Shown here in pieces: positions 1 through 5,473 of a stretch of DNA of 5,473 nt. The notes below the pieces were generated by a model. The model made no database searches. It saw only the letters and a list, made by a program, of their open reading frames with translations, and was not told the DNA's origin. Positions within the stretch are counted from its first letter, which is position 1; each line of letters begins with the position of its first letter. The position numbers and the translations under genes are program-made. This stretch comes from J054 sp051008735 (GTDB taxonomy: Bacteria > Pseudomonadota > Gammaproteobacteria > Steroidobacterales > GCA-2729495), in assembly GCA_051008735.1 (NCBI GenBank), contig JBPCXH010000245.1, forward strand, positions 1-5,473, given 5' to 3'.

Positions 1-833
1 GCTTCGATGAACTGGTCGCCGCTAACCCCGATGTCGATCCCTGGCTGCCGGGTGCCGGCACAGAAATTGTTTTGCCTACCCGGTTTTTGCTGCCCAGGAC
101 GCCCCGCGAGGGCATAGTGCTGAACGTCGCCACCAAGCGGCTCTATTATTTTCCTCCCGCCGTGTCAGGCGAGCCGGCCATCGTTGAAACCTATCCTATC
201 GGTATCGGACGCACTGGCTGGTCCACGCCCACGGGTGAAACCAGCGTCGTGGCCAAGGCCCGCGATCCGGTCTGGTATGTGCCAATCTCCGTGCGTGAAG
301 AGCGTGCGGCCATGGGTGAACCGGTTGTCAGGCAGGTGCCGCCCGGGCCCGATAATCCCCTGGGCAGTCGAGTCATGCAGCTGGGTCTGCCCGGCTATCT
401 GATTCACGGCACCAATAAGCCGGCCGGAGTCGGCATGCGGGTCAGCCACGGCTGCGTGCGGCTATTTCCCGAGGATATCGAATACCTTTTCGAACAGGTG
501 CCGACCGGGACGCCCGTGCGTCTGGTCAATCAACCGGTTCTGCTGGCCCGCGATGATGCTGACCTGCTGCTGGAGGTGCACCCGCCTTTGGAAGAACATG
601 CGGATATCTGGCTGGAAGATTTGGCACCCCGCCTGGAAAGAGCCAGAGCCTCCCTGCAAGACGATCAGGTGGTGATCGACTCTTCACGAGTGGATAAGAT
701 TGTGGAACAGGCCCGTGGCTTTCCCGTCTCTATACTGCCGGACGGACCGGATACCCAGGCTCAGCTTCGCAGTGCCCACCGCGCCCAAAACGTGATCGTT
801 CATGAACCCCTTGCCGAAGTCGCTGCTCGGTAA
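1..833 (+). CDS. L,D-transpeptidase (YkuD/ErfK family), 5'-truncated by the window edge
   Basis: This enzyme family forms 3-3 cross-links in peptidoglycan, or ties proteins to it, in the periplasm, using a catalytic cysteine. The reading frame is open from base 3, so the gene begins before the window; 276 residues are visible and the TTG at 72 is internal, not a start. Residues 1-31 (LVAANPDVDPWLPGAGTEIV and what follows) match the end of the LysM-like segment that precedes the catalytic domain in gammaproteobacterial ErfK/YbiS proteins. The YkuD domain spans about residues 37-176. It contains IGIGRTGWSTPTGE, the conserved IHG (His135) and the active-site motif SHGCVR, with catalytic Cys151 encoded at 453-455. 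A C-terminal tail of about 100 residues, including LLLEVHPPLE, follows as in relatives. All catalytic residues are present, so the enzyme should be active. The missing part is probably a signal peptide plus the start of the LysM-like region. It ends in TAA, 56 bases before the next start. Confidence 0.95.
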   Translation, partial: FDELVAANPDVDPWLPGAGTEIVLPTRFLLPRTPREGIVLNVATKRLYYFPPAVSGEPAIVETYPIGIGRTGWSTPTGETSVVAKARDPVWYVPISVREERAAMGEPVVRQVPPGPDNPLGSRVMQLGLPGYLIHGTNKPAGVGMRVSHGCVRLFPEDIEYLFEQVPTGTPVRLVNQPVLLARDDADLLLEVHPPLEEHADIWLEDLAPRLERARASLQDDQVVIDSSRVDKIVEQARGFPVSILPDGPDTQAQLRSAHRAQNVIVHEPLAEVAAR

Positions 834-870
834 CTTAGCCCGCAAAACCTGTTCTATTCCATCGCTCTCC

Positions 871-879
871 TGCTAATAT
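871..879 (+). promoter_or_regulatory. Possible extended -10 promoter element before the sheath gene
   Basis: The sequence TGCTAATAT fits an extended -10 box (TGnTATAAT) with two mismatches in the hexamer. No convincing -35 box lies 16-18 bases upstream, which extended -10 promoters can tolerate. Transcription would start near 886, leaving almost no leader before the TTG starts at 890/893. The site is therefore only suggestive; the gene could equally be read through from the transpeptidase gene. Confidence 0.25.
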
Positions 880-889
880 CCCGGAAGGG

Positions 890-2437
890 TTGTTGTATTG
901 CGGTGCGCTGGAATTGTCAGACGCTGCGTCTAGCGGAATTTTCGTAGTCGAGGGAGCGCCGGCAGGTGCGCCTATCGATATGTATCGGGAAACCGTCGCC
1001 GCTTTCATTGGGCCCACGCCCAGGGGGCCGGCGGATATGCCCGTGGCCGTGCGCAGCGTGGGGGAATACCTGCAGCGCTTCGGTTCTCCCGATAAGCCAA
1101 GCCGGCTCGAGCAGTACCTGACACGCTTTTTCGACAATGGTGGCACCCTGGCCGTCGTCGTGCGGGTCTGTGCGACCGGTCGCCGCAACGAAATTCATCT
1201 GCCGACAGCTGCGGGCGACATGATCCTGGAAGCCCTGAACCCGGGGCCTTTAGAGTATCTGCGCGCGGCGGTCGACTACGATCATATTCCCCTGGACGCT
1301 GACGGACATTTCAACCTGACCATCCATCGCCTGGCGGCAGCCAGTCAGCGCATGGTGATCGAGCAGGAAATTTTTCCGGCCGTATCGGCAGATTGCGATG
1401 CCGCCGATTTCGTCGGCCATGCTTTGGAGCAATCCGCCTTGTTGCGCCTGCGCGAGGATGGCCCCGGTGAGAGGCCCCAGGTGACCCTGGGCTCCGGCGC
1501 CAGTACCGGCGGTGACTATGTGTACGCGGATGGAATGGGCGTCACGCCTTGCTCGCCTTCGGATTATGACCTGATAGGCAGTATCAGTGAGGTCACCGGC
1601 CTGTACGCGCTGGATCAGCTGCCTCGCATCGATTTACTCTGCATCGTGCCTCCGGAGCCCGGTCGCAGCCTGGGCCCGGTCGCGCTGTTCGCCGCCGAGC
1701 GTTACTGCCGGGATCGTCAGGCTCTGTTGTTGACCGAGCCACCGGCGAGCTGGCAATTACCCGGTGATGTTTTGTCTGATCAAAAACGCCGGGAGTTCAC
1801 CAGCCCCAATGTGGTGACCTGTTTTCCCTTGCCGGGTGACGGCAGTGTCCTGGGGGCACTGGCCGGTGCGCTGGTTTCACGGGACGCCGCCGGCGCCGTC
1901 TGGTCGGCATCCAATTCTGAGCCCCTGAATCTGCGTTGCCCCTGGCAATCACAGCTGAAACTTCAGGACGGTGATGTGGCGGCGTTGATTCGCGCAGGGG
2001 TGAACCCGTTGACGGCCACAAGTCCCGGCTGGATTCAGTTTCACGGTGGCGTGACCCTGGCGCGTGGTTCCGGGTTGTCTCCTGAATGGGGCGAACTGCG
2101 ATGGCGCCGCACTGCTTTATTTATCGTTGCCGGAATCGTGCACAAAAGCCGCTGGATGCTGTTCAGCGATATCGATGCTGAGGGTGCCATGGAGCTGCAT
2201 GATCATGTGGAGAAATTCTTCCGTGGTTTGCATGCGGCCGGGGCGCTTGTGGGTAATGGTGCAGGTGAGGCGTGGTTCCTGAGGCGCCCGCTCATTACCG
2301 AGGGGCAAGTCGATTTGGACTTTGGTCTGGCCTTGCGTCGCCCGGGGGAATTCGACAACTACCGGCTGACCCGGGTGGACGGTGTCTGCAAAATTCGCGA
2401 ACTGGGCTGGCAGCCTGCCCTGGCAACAGCCATCTGA
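890..2437 (+). CDS. Contractile tail sheath-like protein
   Basis: Sheath proteins polymerise around the tail tube of contractile phages, tailocins and related injection systems, and shorten to drive the tube through a membrane. Assignment rests on family patterns along the whole length. The N-terminal SGIFVVEGAPAGAPI and AAFIGPTPRGP (residues 15-47) are followed by LTRFFDNGGTLAVVVRV (77-93). A middle region has FNLTIHR and QSALLRL, then a core with LPRIDLLCIVPP (244-255), RDAAGAVWSA (331-340) and AGVNPL (369-374). The C-terminal domain runs through RRTALFIVAGI, EKFFRGLHAAGAL, GEAWFLRR and LDFGLALRRPGEFDNYRL (about 406-494). The 515-residue length is normal for the family, and no frameshift or stop is seen. 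There is no ATG start: TTG at 890 or 893 follows GGAAGGG (883-889), and TTG at 914 is a third choice. It stands without a tube or baseplate gene in view. The fold is well supported; its biological role here is not. Confidence 0.88.
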   Translation: MLYCGALELSDAASSGIFVVEGAPAGAPIDMYRETVAAFIGPTPRGPADMPVAVRSVGEYLQRFGSPDKPSRLEQYLTRFFDNGGTLAVVVRVCATGRRNEIHLPTAAGDMILEALNPGPLEYLRAAVDYDHIPLDADGHFNLTIHRLAAASQRMVIEQEIFPAVSADCDAADFVGHALEQSALLRLREDGPGERPQVTLGSGASTGGDYVYADGMGVTPCSPSDYDLIGSISEVTGLYALDQLPRIDLLCIVPPEPGRSLGPVALFAAERYCRDRQALLLTEPPASWQLPGDVLSDQKRREFTSPNVVTCFPLPGDGSVLGALAGALVSRDAAGAVWSASNSEPLNLRCPWQSQLKLQDGDVAALIRAGVNPLTATSPGWIQFHGGVTLARGSGLSPEWGELRWRRTALFIVAGIVHKSRWMLFSDIDAEGAMELHDHVEKFFRGLHAAGALVGNGAGEAWFLRRPLITEGQVDLDFGLALRRPGEFDNYRLTRVDGVCKIRELGWQPALATAI

Positions 2438-2493
2438 GCACAGAAGCTTACAGAGCCGGTATCGGCACCATTCCTTCTTGGGTCTGAACGGCC

Positions 2494-2994
2494 ATGGCAC
2501 TACTGTATTTTGCTTACGGCTCCAATATGCACCCGGGCCGCCTGCGGACCCGACTCGGCTCCGCTTTTGCTGTTGATACAGCGCGTCTCACCGACTATCG
2601 ACTGGTATTTCACAAACGCGGGGCAGATGGCTCGGGCAAGGGAGATATCACGCCGGCCACGGGTGAGGAAGTTTGGGGCGTTCTGTATCGGCTGCATCCC
2701 CGTGATGCAGCCATGCTGGATCAGATTGAGGGTCGCGGTTATGAGCGCTGTGGCGTGATCGTTAAAGGCGTTGCAGCGGGCGGGCAAATACAAGCATTTG
2801 CCTATCGTGCTTGCAAGAACGCCATTGCGCTCGATCTGCAGCCCTTCAGCTGGTATCTGGACTTTCTTCGCGAGGGCGCCCGGCATCATGGGCTGCCGAA
2901 GCATTACGCTGAAGCTTTGAGCGAAACCCCTGTCATTTCGGACCCGGATTCGACGCGACATCGCCGCGCTCGCTTGTTACTGGAATCCGCCTGA
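2494..2994 (+). CDS. Gamma-glutamylcyclotransferase-like (GGCT/AIG2 fold) protein
   Basis: Members of this family typically cyclise a gamma-glutamyl group to 5-oxoproline and release the attached amine or amino acid, in the cytoplasm. The N-terminal LLYFAYGSNM (residues 3-12) is the substrate-binding loop. EVWGVLYRL (59-67) and LDQIEG (75-80) follow; Glu79 in that last motif aligns with the catalytic Glu98 that I recall for human GGCT (LDEQEG). The C-terminal helix region, WYLDFLREGARHHGLPKHY (120-138), resembles the IICMGAKENGLPLEY stretch of the human enzyme. The 166-residue length is about normal and no key residue is missing, so catalysis is likely, although the true substrate is unknown. 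There is no signal peptide. The gene starts at ATG 2494, 56 bases after the sheath gene, with only a weak ribosome binding site. It could be co-transcribed with the sheath gene; nothing in the sequence proves a functional link. Confidence 0.9.
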   Translation: MALLYFAYGSNMHPGRLRTRLGSAFAVDTARLTDYRLVFHKRGADGSGKGDITPATGEEVWGVLYRLHPRDAAMLDQIEGRGYERCGVIVKGVAAGGQIQAFAYRACKNAIALDLQPFSWYLDFLREGARHHGLPKHYAEALSETPVISDPDSTRHRRARLLLESA

Positions 2995-3078
2995 ATTAAC
3001 GGAGGCCAGTAGCGCAGGTATCCGATAACGTGACGCGGTTCGCAAACAATTTTCTGCAATTACGTTAATACATTAAGA
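2995..3078 (+). promoter_or_regulatory. AT-richer gap, probable promoter region of the 3079-4377 gene pair
   Basis: This 84-base gap is clearly richer in A/T in its second half (3045-3078) than the coding DNA around it, which suits a promoter. Candidate boxes are weak: TTCGCA (3039-3044) as -35, and ACGTTA (3062-3067) or TAATAC (3066-3071) as -10. An imperfect inverted repeat, TAACGTGA (3026-3033) and TTACGTTA (3060-3067), flanks the candidate -35 and overlaps the candidate -10, so it could be an operator. No T-rich terminator hairpin for the preceding gene is visible here. Confidence 0.3.
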
Positions 3079-3714
3079 ATGAATGCCGGGACACAGCAGG
3101 CCGATGGGCTCCAGCCTGTCACCAGTCTCCAGGAGTTCTTCCGGGACTCCGTCGATTCGGCTATGGCTGCCAATCGGGTAGTTCTGGACGAACAGGCGTC
3201 ACACTACGTTGTTTGCCTGCTCACGCTATTTGCGCGCTCCGAAGATTTCTACGAAGTGGGCGAAGACGGTCCGCAGTTGCGTCCACTGGCATCAATGCTC
3301 GCCGATGCTGCCGATGCACCCACTGATGAGGCTCGTTGCTTTGCTTTGCAGCGTGTGGGGGATGTGGCGCTATTCATCGCCGGCTTCTTCGAGGATTTTC
3401 TTCAACGTGCTCCTGTGGATGTCGGCTACTACACCCGAATGGGCGGCAGTGCCTATTGCACCTTATCCGGCAGTATGCGTGGGACGCTTCGAGGGCGCGT
3501 TATGGGTGAAGTATTCGCTGAGCTTGGCGCCAAATTTACCCCAATGGTGGATGTGTTAAATGAGGTTCGCGATTCCGCACGCGGTACTCGGGCCGAAGAT
3601 GCCTTGCGTTTATATGAAACCTGGGTGCGGACCGGCAGCCCGCGCGCTGCACGACTTTTGCGTGAGCAGGGAATTCACCCCCTGGATTCCGCGCGTTCGG
3701 GTTACGAGCACTGA
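3079..3714 (+). CDS. Conserved-looking protein of unknown function, first of a gene pair
   Basis: I do not recognise a named family. The 211-residue product is predicted from composition to be soluble and mostly alpha-helical, with no signal peptide and no clear membrane segment. Visible blocks are a hydrophobic helix with HYVVCLLTLFAR (residues 42-53), VGDVALFIAGFFEDFLQR (93-110) and a Tyr/Gly-rich motif DVGYYTRMGGSAYCTLS (114-130). The last looks like the family signature and a likely functional or binding site. A basic C-terminal region, RAARLLREQGIHP (189-201), follows. Codon use matches the neighbours, so this is a real gene. The start is ATG 3079, with only a weak purine-rich site (AAGA) in front. 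It ends 9 bases before the next gene, which implies co-transcription and probably linked function. It could be an adaptor or chaperone-like helical protein, but that is a guess. Confidence 0.8.
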   Translation: MNAGTQQADGLQPVTSLQEFFRDSVDSAMAANRVVLDEQASHYVVCLLTLFARSEDFYEVGEDGPQLRPLASMLADAADAPTDEARCFALQRVGDVALFIAGFFEDFLQRAPVDVGYYTRMGGSAYCTLSGSMRGTLRGRVMGEVFAELGAKFTPMVDVLNEVRDSARGTRAEDALRLYETWVRTGSPRAARLLREQGIHPLDSARSGYEH

Positions 3715-3723
3715 GCCTGAAGC

Positions 3724-4377
3724 ATGCTCTGCGCTTTGCAGGATTTTCTGACTCGCCTTTACGGTATTGATGCCCCGGCGAATGTTCTTGATTATCTTAT
3801 TACTGACGAACGCCAGGCTCGGGCGCTAGAGGGTGACGGCGGACGAGTTACGGAAGAGAAGCTCTTGCTGACCGAACACGGTGACGAATTGCATTTGGCG
3901 CTCTACCTGGACGCAGCTTTGCTCGAACGCCTGCGTGAGCGAGATCCTCTTGAAGAGCTGGACGCGGCTAATCTCGAAGATTTCTGCAAGGTGCTCGAGG
4001 GCCTGAGCCACTTTAACTACATGACTTGGAATGCATCGGCTGACCGTTGCGTTACTTTGCTGGAGCTGGAGTTGCAGGCAGAGATAGACAAGTATCTGGG
4101 CGCACGCACCCTCGCTACCCATCAGCAGCAGCCAGAGCTGGCTGCCGCCTTGTTGCAACTCATGTTCGACTCGCCCCAGTTTCAGCCTGGATTGTCCGCC
4201 GAGGAGCAGGAACGTTACGAAAGTGCCGCCCGCTTCGCCGGCTGGTATTGTCGGAGCCTCGAGGCCCGCTTTGCCGGGGGGCTGCCAGGCAGCGATATGC
4301 TGCGAGAACTGAGGACTTTCTATCGTTTGCCCCAGCCGGGCAAGCTCAGCCATATCCATACCACCGCTTTCGCCTGA
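3724..4377 (+). CDS. Conserved-looking protein of unknown function, second of a gene pair
   Basis: I do not recognise a named family. The 217-residue product is acidic overall, soluble and largely helical, without a signal peptide. Residues 42-75 (EEKLLLTEHGDELHLALYLD, then a Leu/Glu/Arg-rich helix) resemble a beta hairpin followed by a helix. The most distinctive block is FCKVLEGLSHFNYMTWNASA (87-106) running into TLLELELQAEIDKYLGA (111-127), which looks like the conserved core. The C-terminal half has helices with ERYESAARFAGWYCRSLEARF (163-183) and ends in a flexible tail with two histidines. ATG 3724 lies 9 bases after the stop of the preceding gene, so the two are very likely translated from one message; a short TGAAG (3718-3722) is the only candidate ribosome binding site and sits too close to be strong. 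A hairpin 20 bases after its stop probably ends the transcript. Confidence 0.8.
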   Translation: MLCALQDFLTRLYGIDAPANVLDYLITDERQARALEGDGGRVTEEKLLLTEHGDELHLALYLDAALLERLRERDPLEELDAANLEDFCKVLEGLSHFNYMTWNASADRCVTLLELELQAEIDKYLGARTLATHQQQPELAAALLQLMFDSPQFQPGLSAEEQERYESAARFAGWYCRSLEARFAGGLPGSDMLRELRTFYRLPQPGKLSHIHTTAFA

Positions 4378-4397
4378 GTCCCGCCGAGCGTGGCAAT

Positions 4398-4425
4398 GGC
4401 CAGACTGATGTTCTACAGTCTGGCC
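4398..4425 (+). terminator. Perfect 10-bp hairpin, probable Rho-independent terminator
   Basis: GGCCAGACTG (4398-4407) and CAGTCTGGCC (4416-4425) are exact reverse complements around an 8-base loop. The position, 20 bases after the stop of the 3724-4377 gene and before the next ribosome binding site, suits a terminator. The following tract TCAATTT is only weakly T-rich, so termination may be partial, or the hairpin may instead stabilise an mRNA end or regulate the methyltransferase gene. Outer arms TGGCA (4391-4395) and TGCCA (4436-4440) could extend it across internal loops. Confidence 0.5.
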
Positions 4426-4448
4426 TCAATTTGAATGCCATGATCGAC

Positions 4449-4452
4449 GGAG
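4449..4452 (+). promoter_or_regulatory. Ribosome binding site that fixes the methyltransferase start
   Basis: GGAG lies 6 bases before ATG 4459, the best-placed Shine-Dalgarno sequence in the window. The nearby ATG at 4440 is out of frame with the gene, so 4459 is the start; it also places a lipoprotein signal peptide exactly at the N-terminus. Confidence 0.7.
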
Positions 4453-4458
4453 ATTTCG

Positions 4459-5343
4459 ATGGGCCCTCGCCTTTTCCTGTACCTGACTTTCCTTTTCGCC
4501 CTTAGTCTGACCGCGTGCGGTGCACCCGAAAATTCCGCCGAGTCTGCTGCACCGCCCGAGAGCCCGTCGGCTCCTGCGACGGTGGCCTCGGAGGCTGCCG
4601 GCCCTGATCTGGCAACAGTGGTTGCCGGTGAGCATCGCAGTGAGGCGAACCGGGCGCGTGATATTTATCGCCATCCGGTGGAAACGCTCCAGTTCTTCGG
4701 TATCGAGCCGGATATGACGGTGGTAGAGATATGGCCCAGCGGCGGCTGGTATTCGGAGATCCTGGGTCCTTATCTGAATGCAGCAGGCACCTACATTGCT
4801 GCCCATTTCGATGCCAATTCCGAGATGGAGTTCGTCCGCAAAAGCGTGGCGGCCTACGAGGAAAAGCTGGCTGCCCGGCCTGATCTGTACGGCAGTACGC
4901 AGATGAGTGTGCTTATGCCGCCTGACATCTGGGCAACTGCTCCGGAAGATTCCGTGGATTTGATCGTGGCCTTTCGCAACATCCATAACTGGATGCCCCG
5001 GGGCTATACCGACGACATGTTTGCCGAGTTCTATAAGATCCTGAAGCCGGGTGGCGTGCTGGGTGTGGTTGAACACCGCGGCGACCCCGCTGTGGAGCAG
5101 GACCCCAAAGCGGAGTCGGGCTACGTGAACGAAGCCTATGCGATCGCTTTGGCCGAGGCTGCCGGCTTTGTGCTGGAAGCCAAGTCGGAAATTAACGCCA
5201 ACCCCGCCGACACGAAGGACTACGAAGCCGGTGTCTGGACGCTGCCGCCGACTTTCCGCAAGAAAGACGAGGACAAGGAAAGGTATCTGGCAATCGGTGA
5301 AAGCGATCGATTTACACTGAAGTTCCGCAAGCCTGCAGCCTAA
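4459..5343 (+). CDS. Lipoprotein-type predicted SAM-dependent methyltransferase (COG4798-like)
   Basis: The protein has a class I methyltransferase-like fold behind a lipoprotein export signal. Residues 1-20 form a signal peptide: Arg4, a hydrophobic core, then lipobox LTAC with Cys20 as the lipidated residue. Gly at +2 favours the outer membrane. An Ala/Pro/Ser-rich linker (21-50) follows. The core begins at RDIYRHPVETLQFFGIEP (67-84). VVEIWPSGGWYSEIL (88-102) is the motif I region, followed by DLIVAFRNIHNWM (167-179), KPGGVLGVVEHR (196-207), YVNEAYAIALAEAAGF (222-237) and a C-terminal signature with DTKDYEAGVWTLPPT and YLAIGESDRFTLKF. All are typical of the exported predicted methyltransferases that I recall as COG4798. 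The length, 294 residues, is normal. Substrate and product are unknown, and SAM is not expected in the periplasm, so the true activity is uncertain. It has its own ribosome binding site and follows a hairpin, so it is probably a separate transcription unit. Confidence 0.88.
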   Translation: MGPRLFLYLTFLFALSLTACGAPENSAESAAPPESPSAPATVASEAAGPDLATVVAGEHRSEANRARDIYRHPVETLQFFGIEPDMTVVEIWPSGGWYSEILGPYLNAAGTYIAAHFDANSEMEFVRKSVAAYEEKLAARPDLYGSTQMSVLMPPDIWATAPEDSVDLIVAFRNIHNWMPRGYTDDMFAEFYKILKPGGVLGVVEHRGDPAVEQDPKAESGYVNEAYAIALAEAAGFVLEAKSEINANPADTKDYEAGVWTLPPTFRKKDEDKERYLAIGESDRFTLKFRKPAA

Positions 5344-5380
5344 TGAAATCCTGTTGATCCGCGTGAGTATGCAGGGTTGT

Positions 5381-5473
5381 TTAGTCGAGGCCGTGATGCT
5401 CGGTGAGCCGGGTACCCAGGGTATCGCCTTCGTCAGCGCCGGGTGGGTTATCAATGTGTTCTCCGGAGCCAGA
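5381..5473 (-). CDS. Probable C-terminal end of a convergent gene, truncated by the window edge
   Basis: Reading the - strand from the right edge gives 30 codons ending in TAA (5381-5383): a hydrophilic tail beginning SGSGEHIDNPPGADEGD and ending in TEHHGLD. The composition (Asp/Glu/Gly/His-rich, no stop, moderately G/C-ending codons) looks like a real protein C-terminus, and the 37-base gap to the methyltransferase stop fits a convergent pair. I do not recognise the family. The main rival is a + strand frame open from ATG 5369 to the edge, but it lacks a ribosome binding site. With only 30 codons the call is tentative. Confidence 0.4.
   Translation of the reverse strand, partial: SGSGEHIDNPPGADEGDTLGTRLTEHHGLD

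Noticed and set aside
72..74. TTG as the start of the L,D-transpeptidase
   Set aside because: The frame stays open to the window edge and the upstream residues match the LysM-like segment normally preceding the YkuD domain, so this TTG is an internal leucine.
2456..2467. GCCG-GTAT-CGGC inverted repeat in the gap after the sheath gene
   Set aside because: The stem is only 4 bp and no proper T-tract follows, so it is not credible as a terminator.
2500..2961. - strand open frame of 153 codons opposite the cyclotransferase gene
   Set aside because: The + strand frame carries clear GGCT motifs in order; the antisense frame has none.
3001..3005. GGAGG resembling a strong ribosome binding site after the cyclotransferase gene
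   Set aside because: No ATG, GTG or TTG follows at a usable distance, so it does not mark a small gene.
3826..4359. - strand open frame of 177 codons opposite the second unknown gene
   Set aside because: Its Gln/Leu-rich composition is the mirror of CTG/GAG-rich coding on the + strand. The + frame is supported by operon spacing and codon use.
4426..5454. Long - strand open frame of 342 codons opposite the methyltransferase gene
   Set aside because: It lies antisense to a well-recognised gene, is rich in Arg/His/Gln/Ser as expected of a shadow frame, and shows no family motif.
1..5473. Prophage, CRISPR array or mobile element covering the region
   Set aside because: Apart from the sheath-like gene there are no phage structural, integrase, transposase or repeat-array signals, and base and codon use look even across the genes.

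Overview
The window reads as ordinary, densely packed chromosomal DNA from a GC-rich Gammaproteobacterium. The evidence is a periplasmic L,D-transpeptidase of the ErfK/YbiS type, short gaps between genes, G/C-ending codons and a lipoprotein-type predicted methyltransferase of the COG4798 kind. No species can be named. I see no rRNA, tRNA, CRISPR array, insertion sequence, integrase or attachment site.

Layout from left to right, all on the + strand unless stated: (1) the 3' part of an L,D-transpeptidase gene (1-833), whose signal peptide and most of its LysM-like region lie before the window; (2) a complete contractile-tail sheath-like protein of 515 residues (890-2437) that starts on TTG; (3) a gamma-glutamylcyclotransferase-like enzyme (2494-2994); (4) an AT-richer 84-base gap that probably carries the promoter of the next unit; (5) two tightly linked genes of unknown function (3079-3714 and 3724-4377); (6) a perfect 10-bp hairpin in the next gap (4398-4425), a likely terminator; (7) a lipoprotein-type predicted SAM methyltransferase (4459-5343); (8) at the right edge, probably the C-terminal end of a convergent gene on the - strand (5381-5473).

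The genes do not form one obvious pathway. The first and last complete functions belong to the cell envelope (peptidoglycan cross-linking and an exported lipoprotein). The sheath gene is the surprise: it matches the phage/contractile-injection sheath family from end to end, yet its visible neighbours are cellular genes, with no tail tube, baseplate, spike, tape-measure or AAA+ gene. It may be an orphan or domesticated sheath, or the edge of a cluster that lies elsewhere. The unknown pair at 3079-4377 is the other part of the window where function is open.
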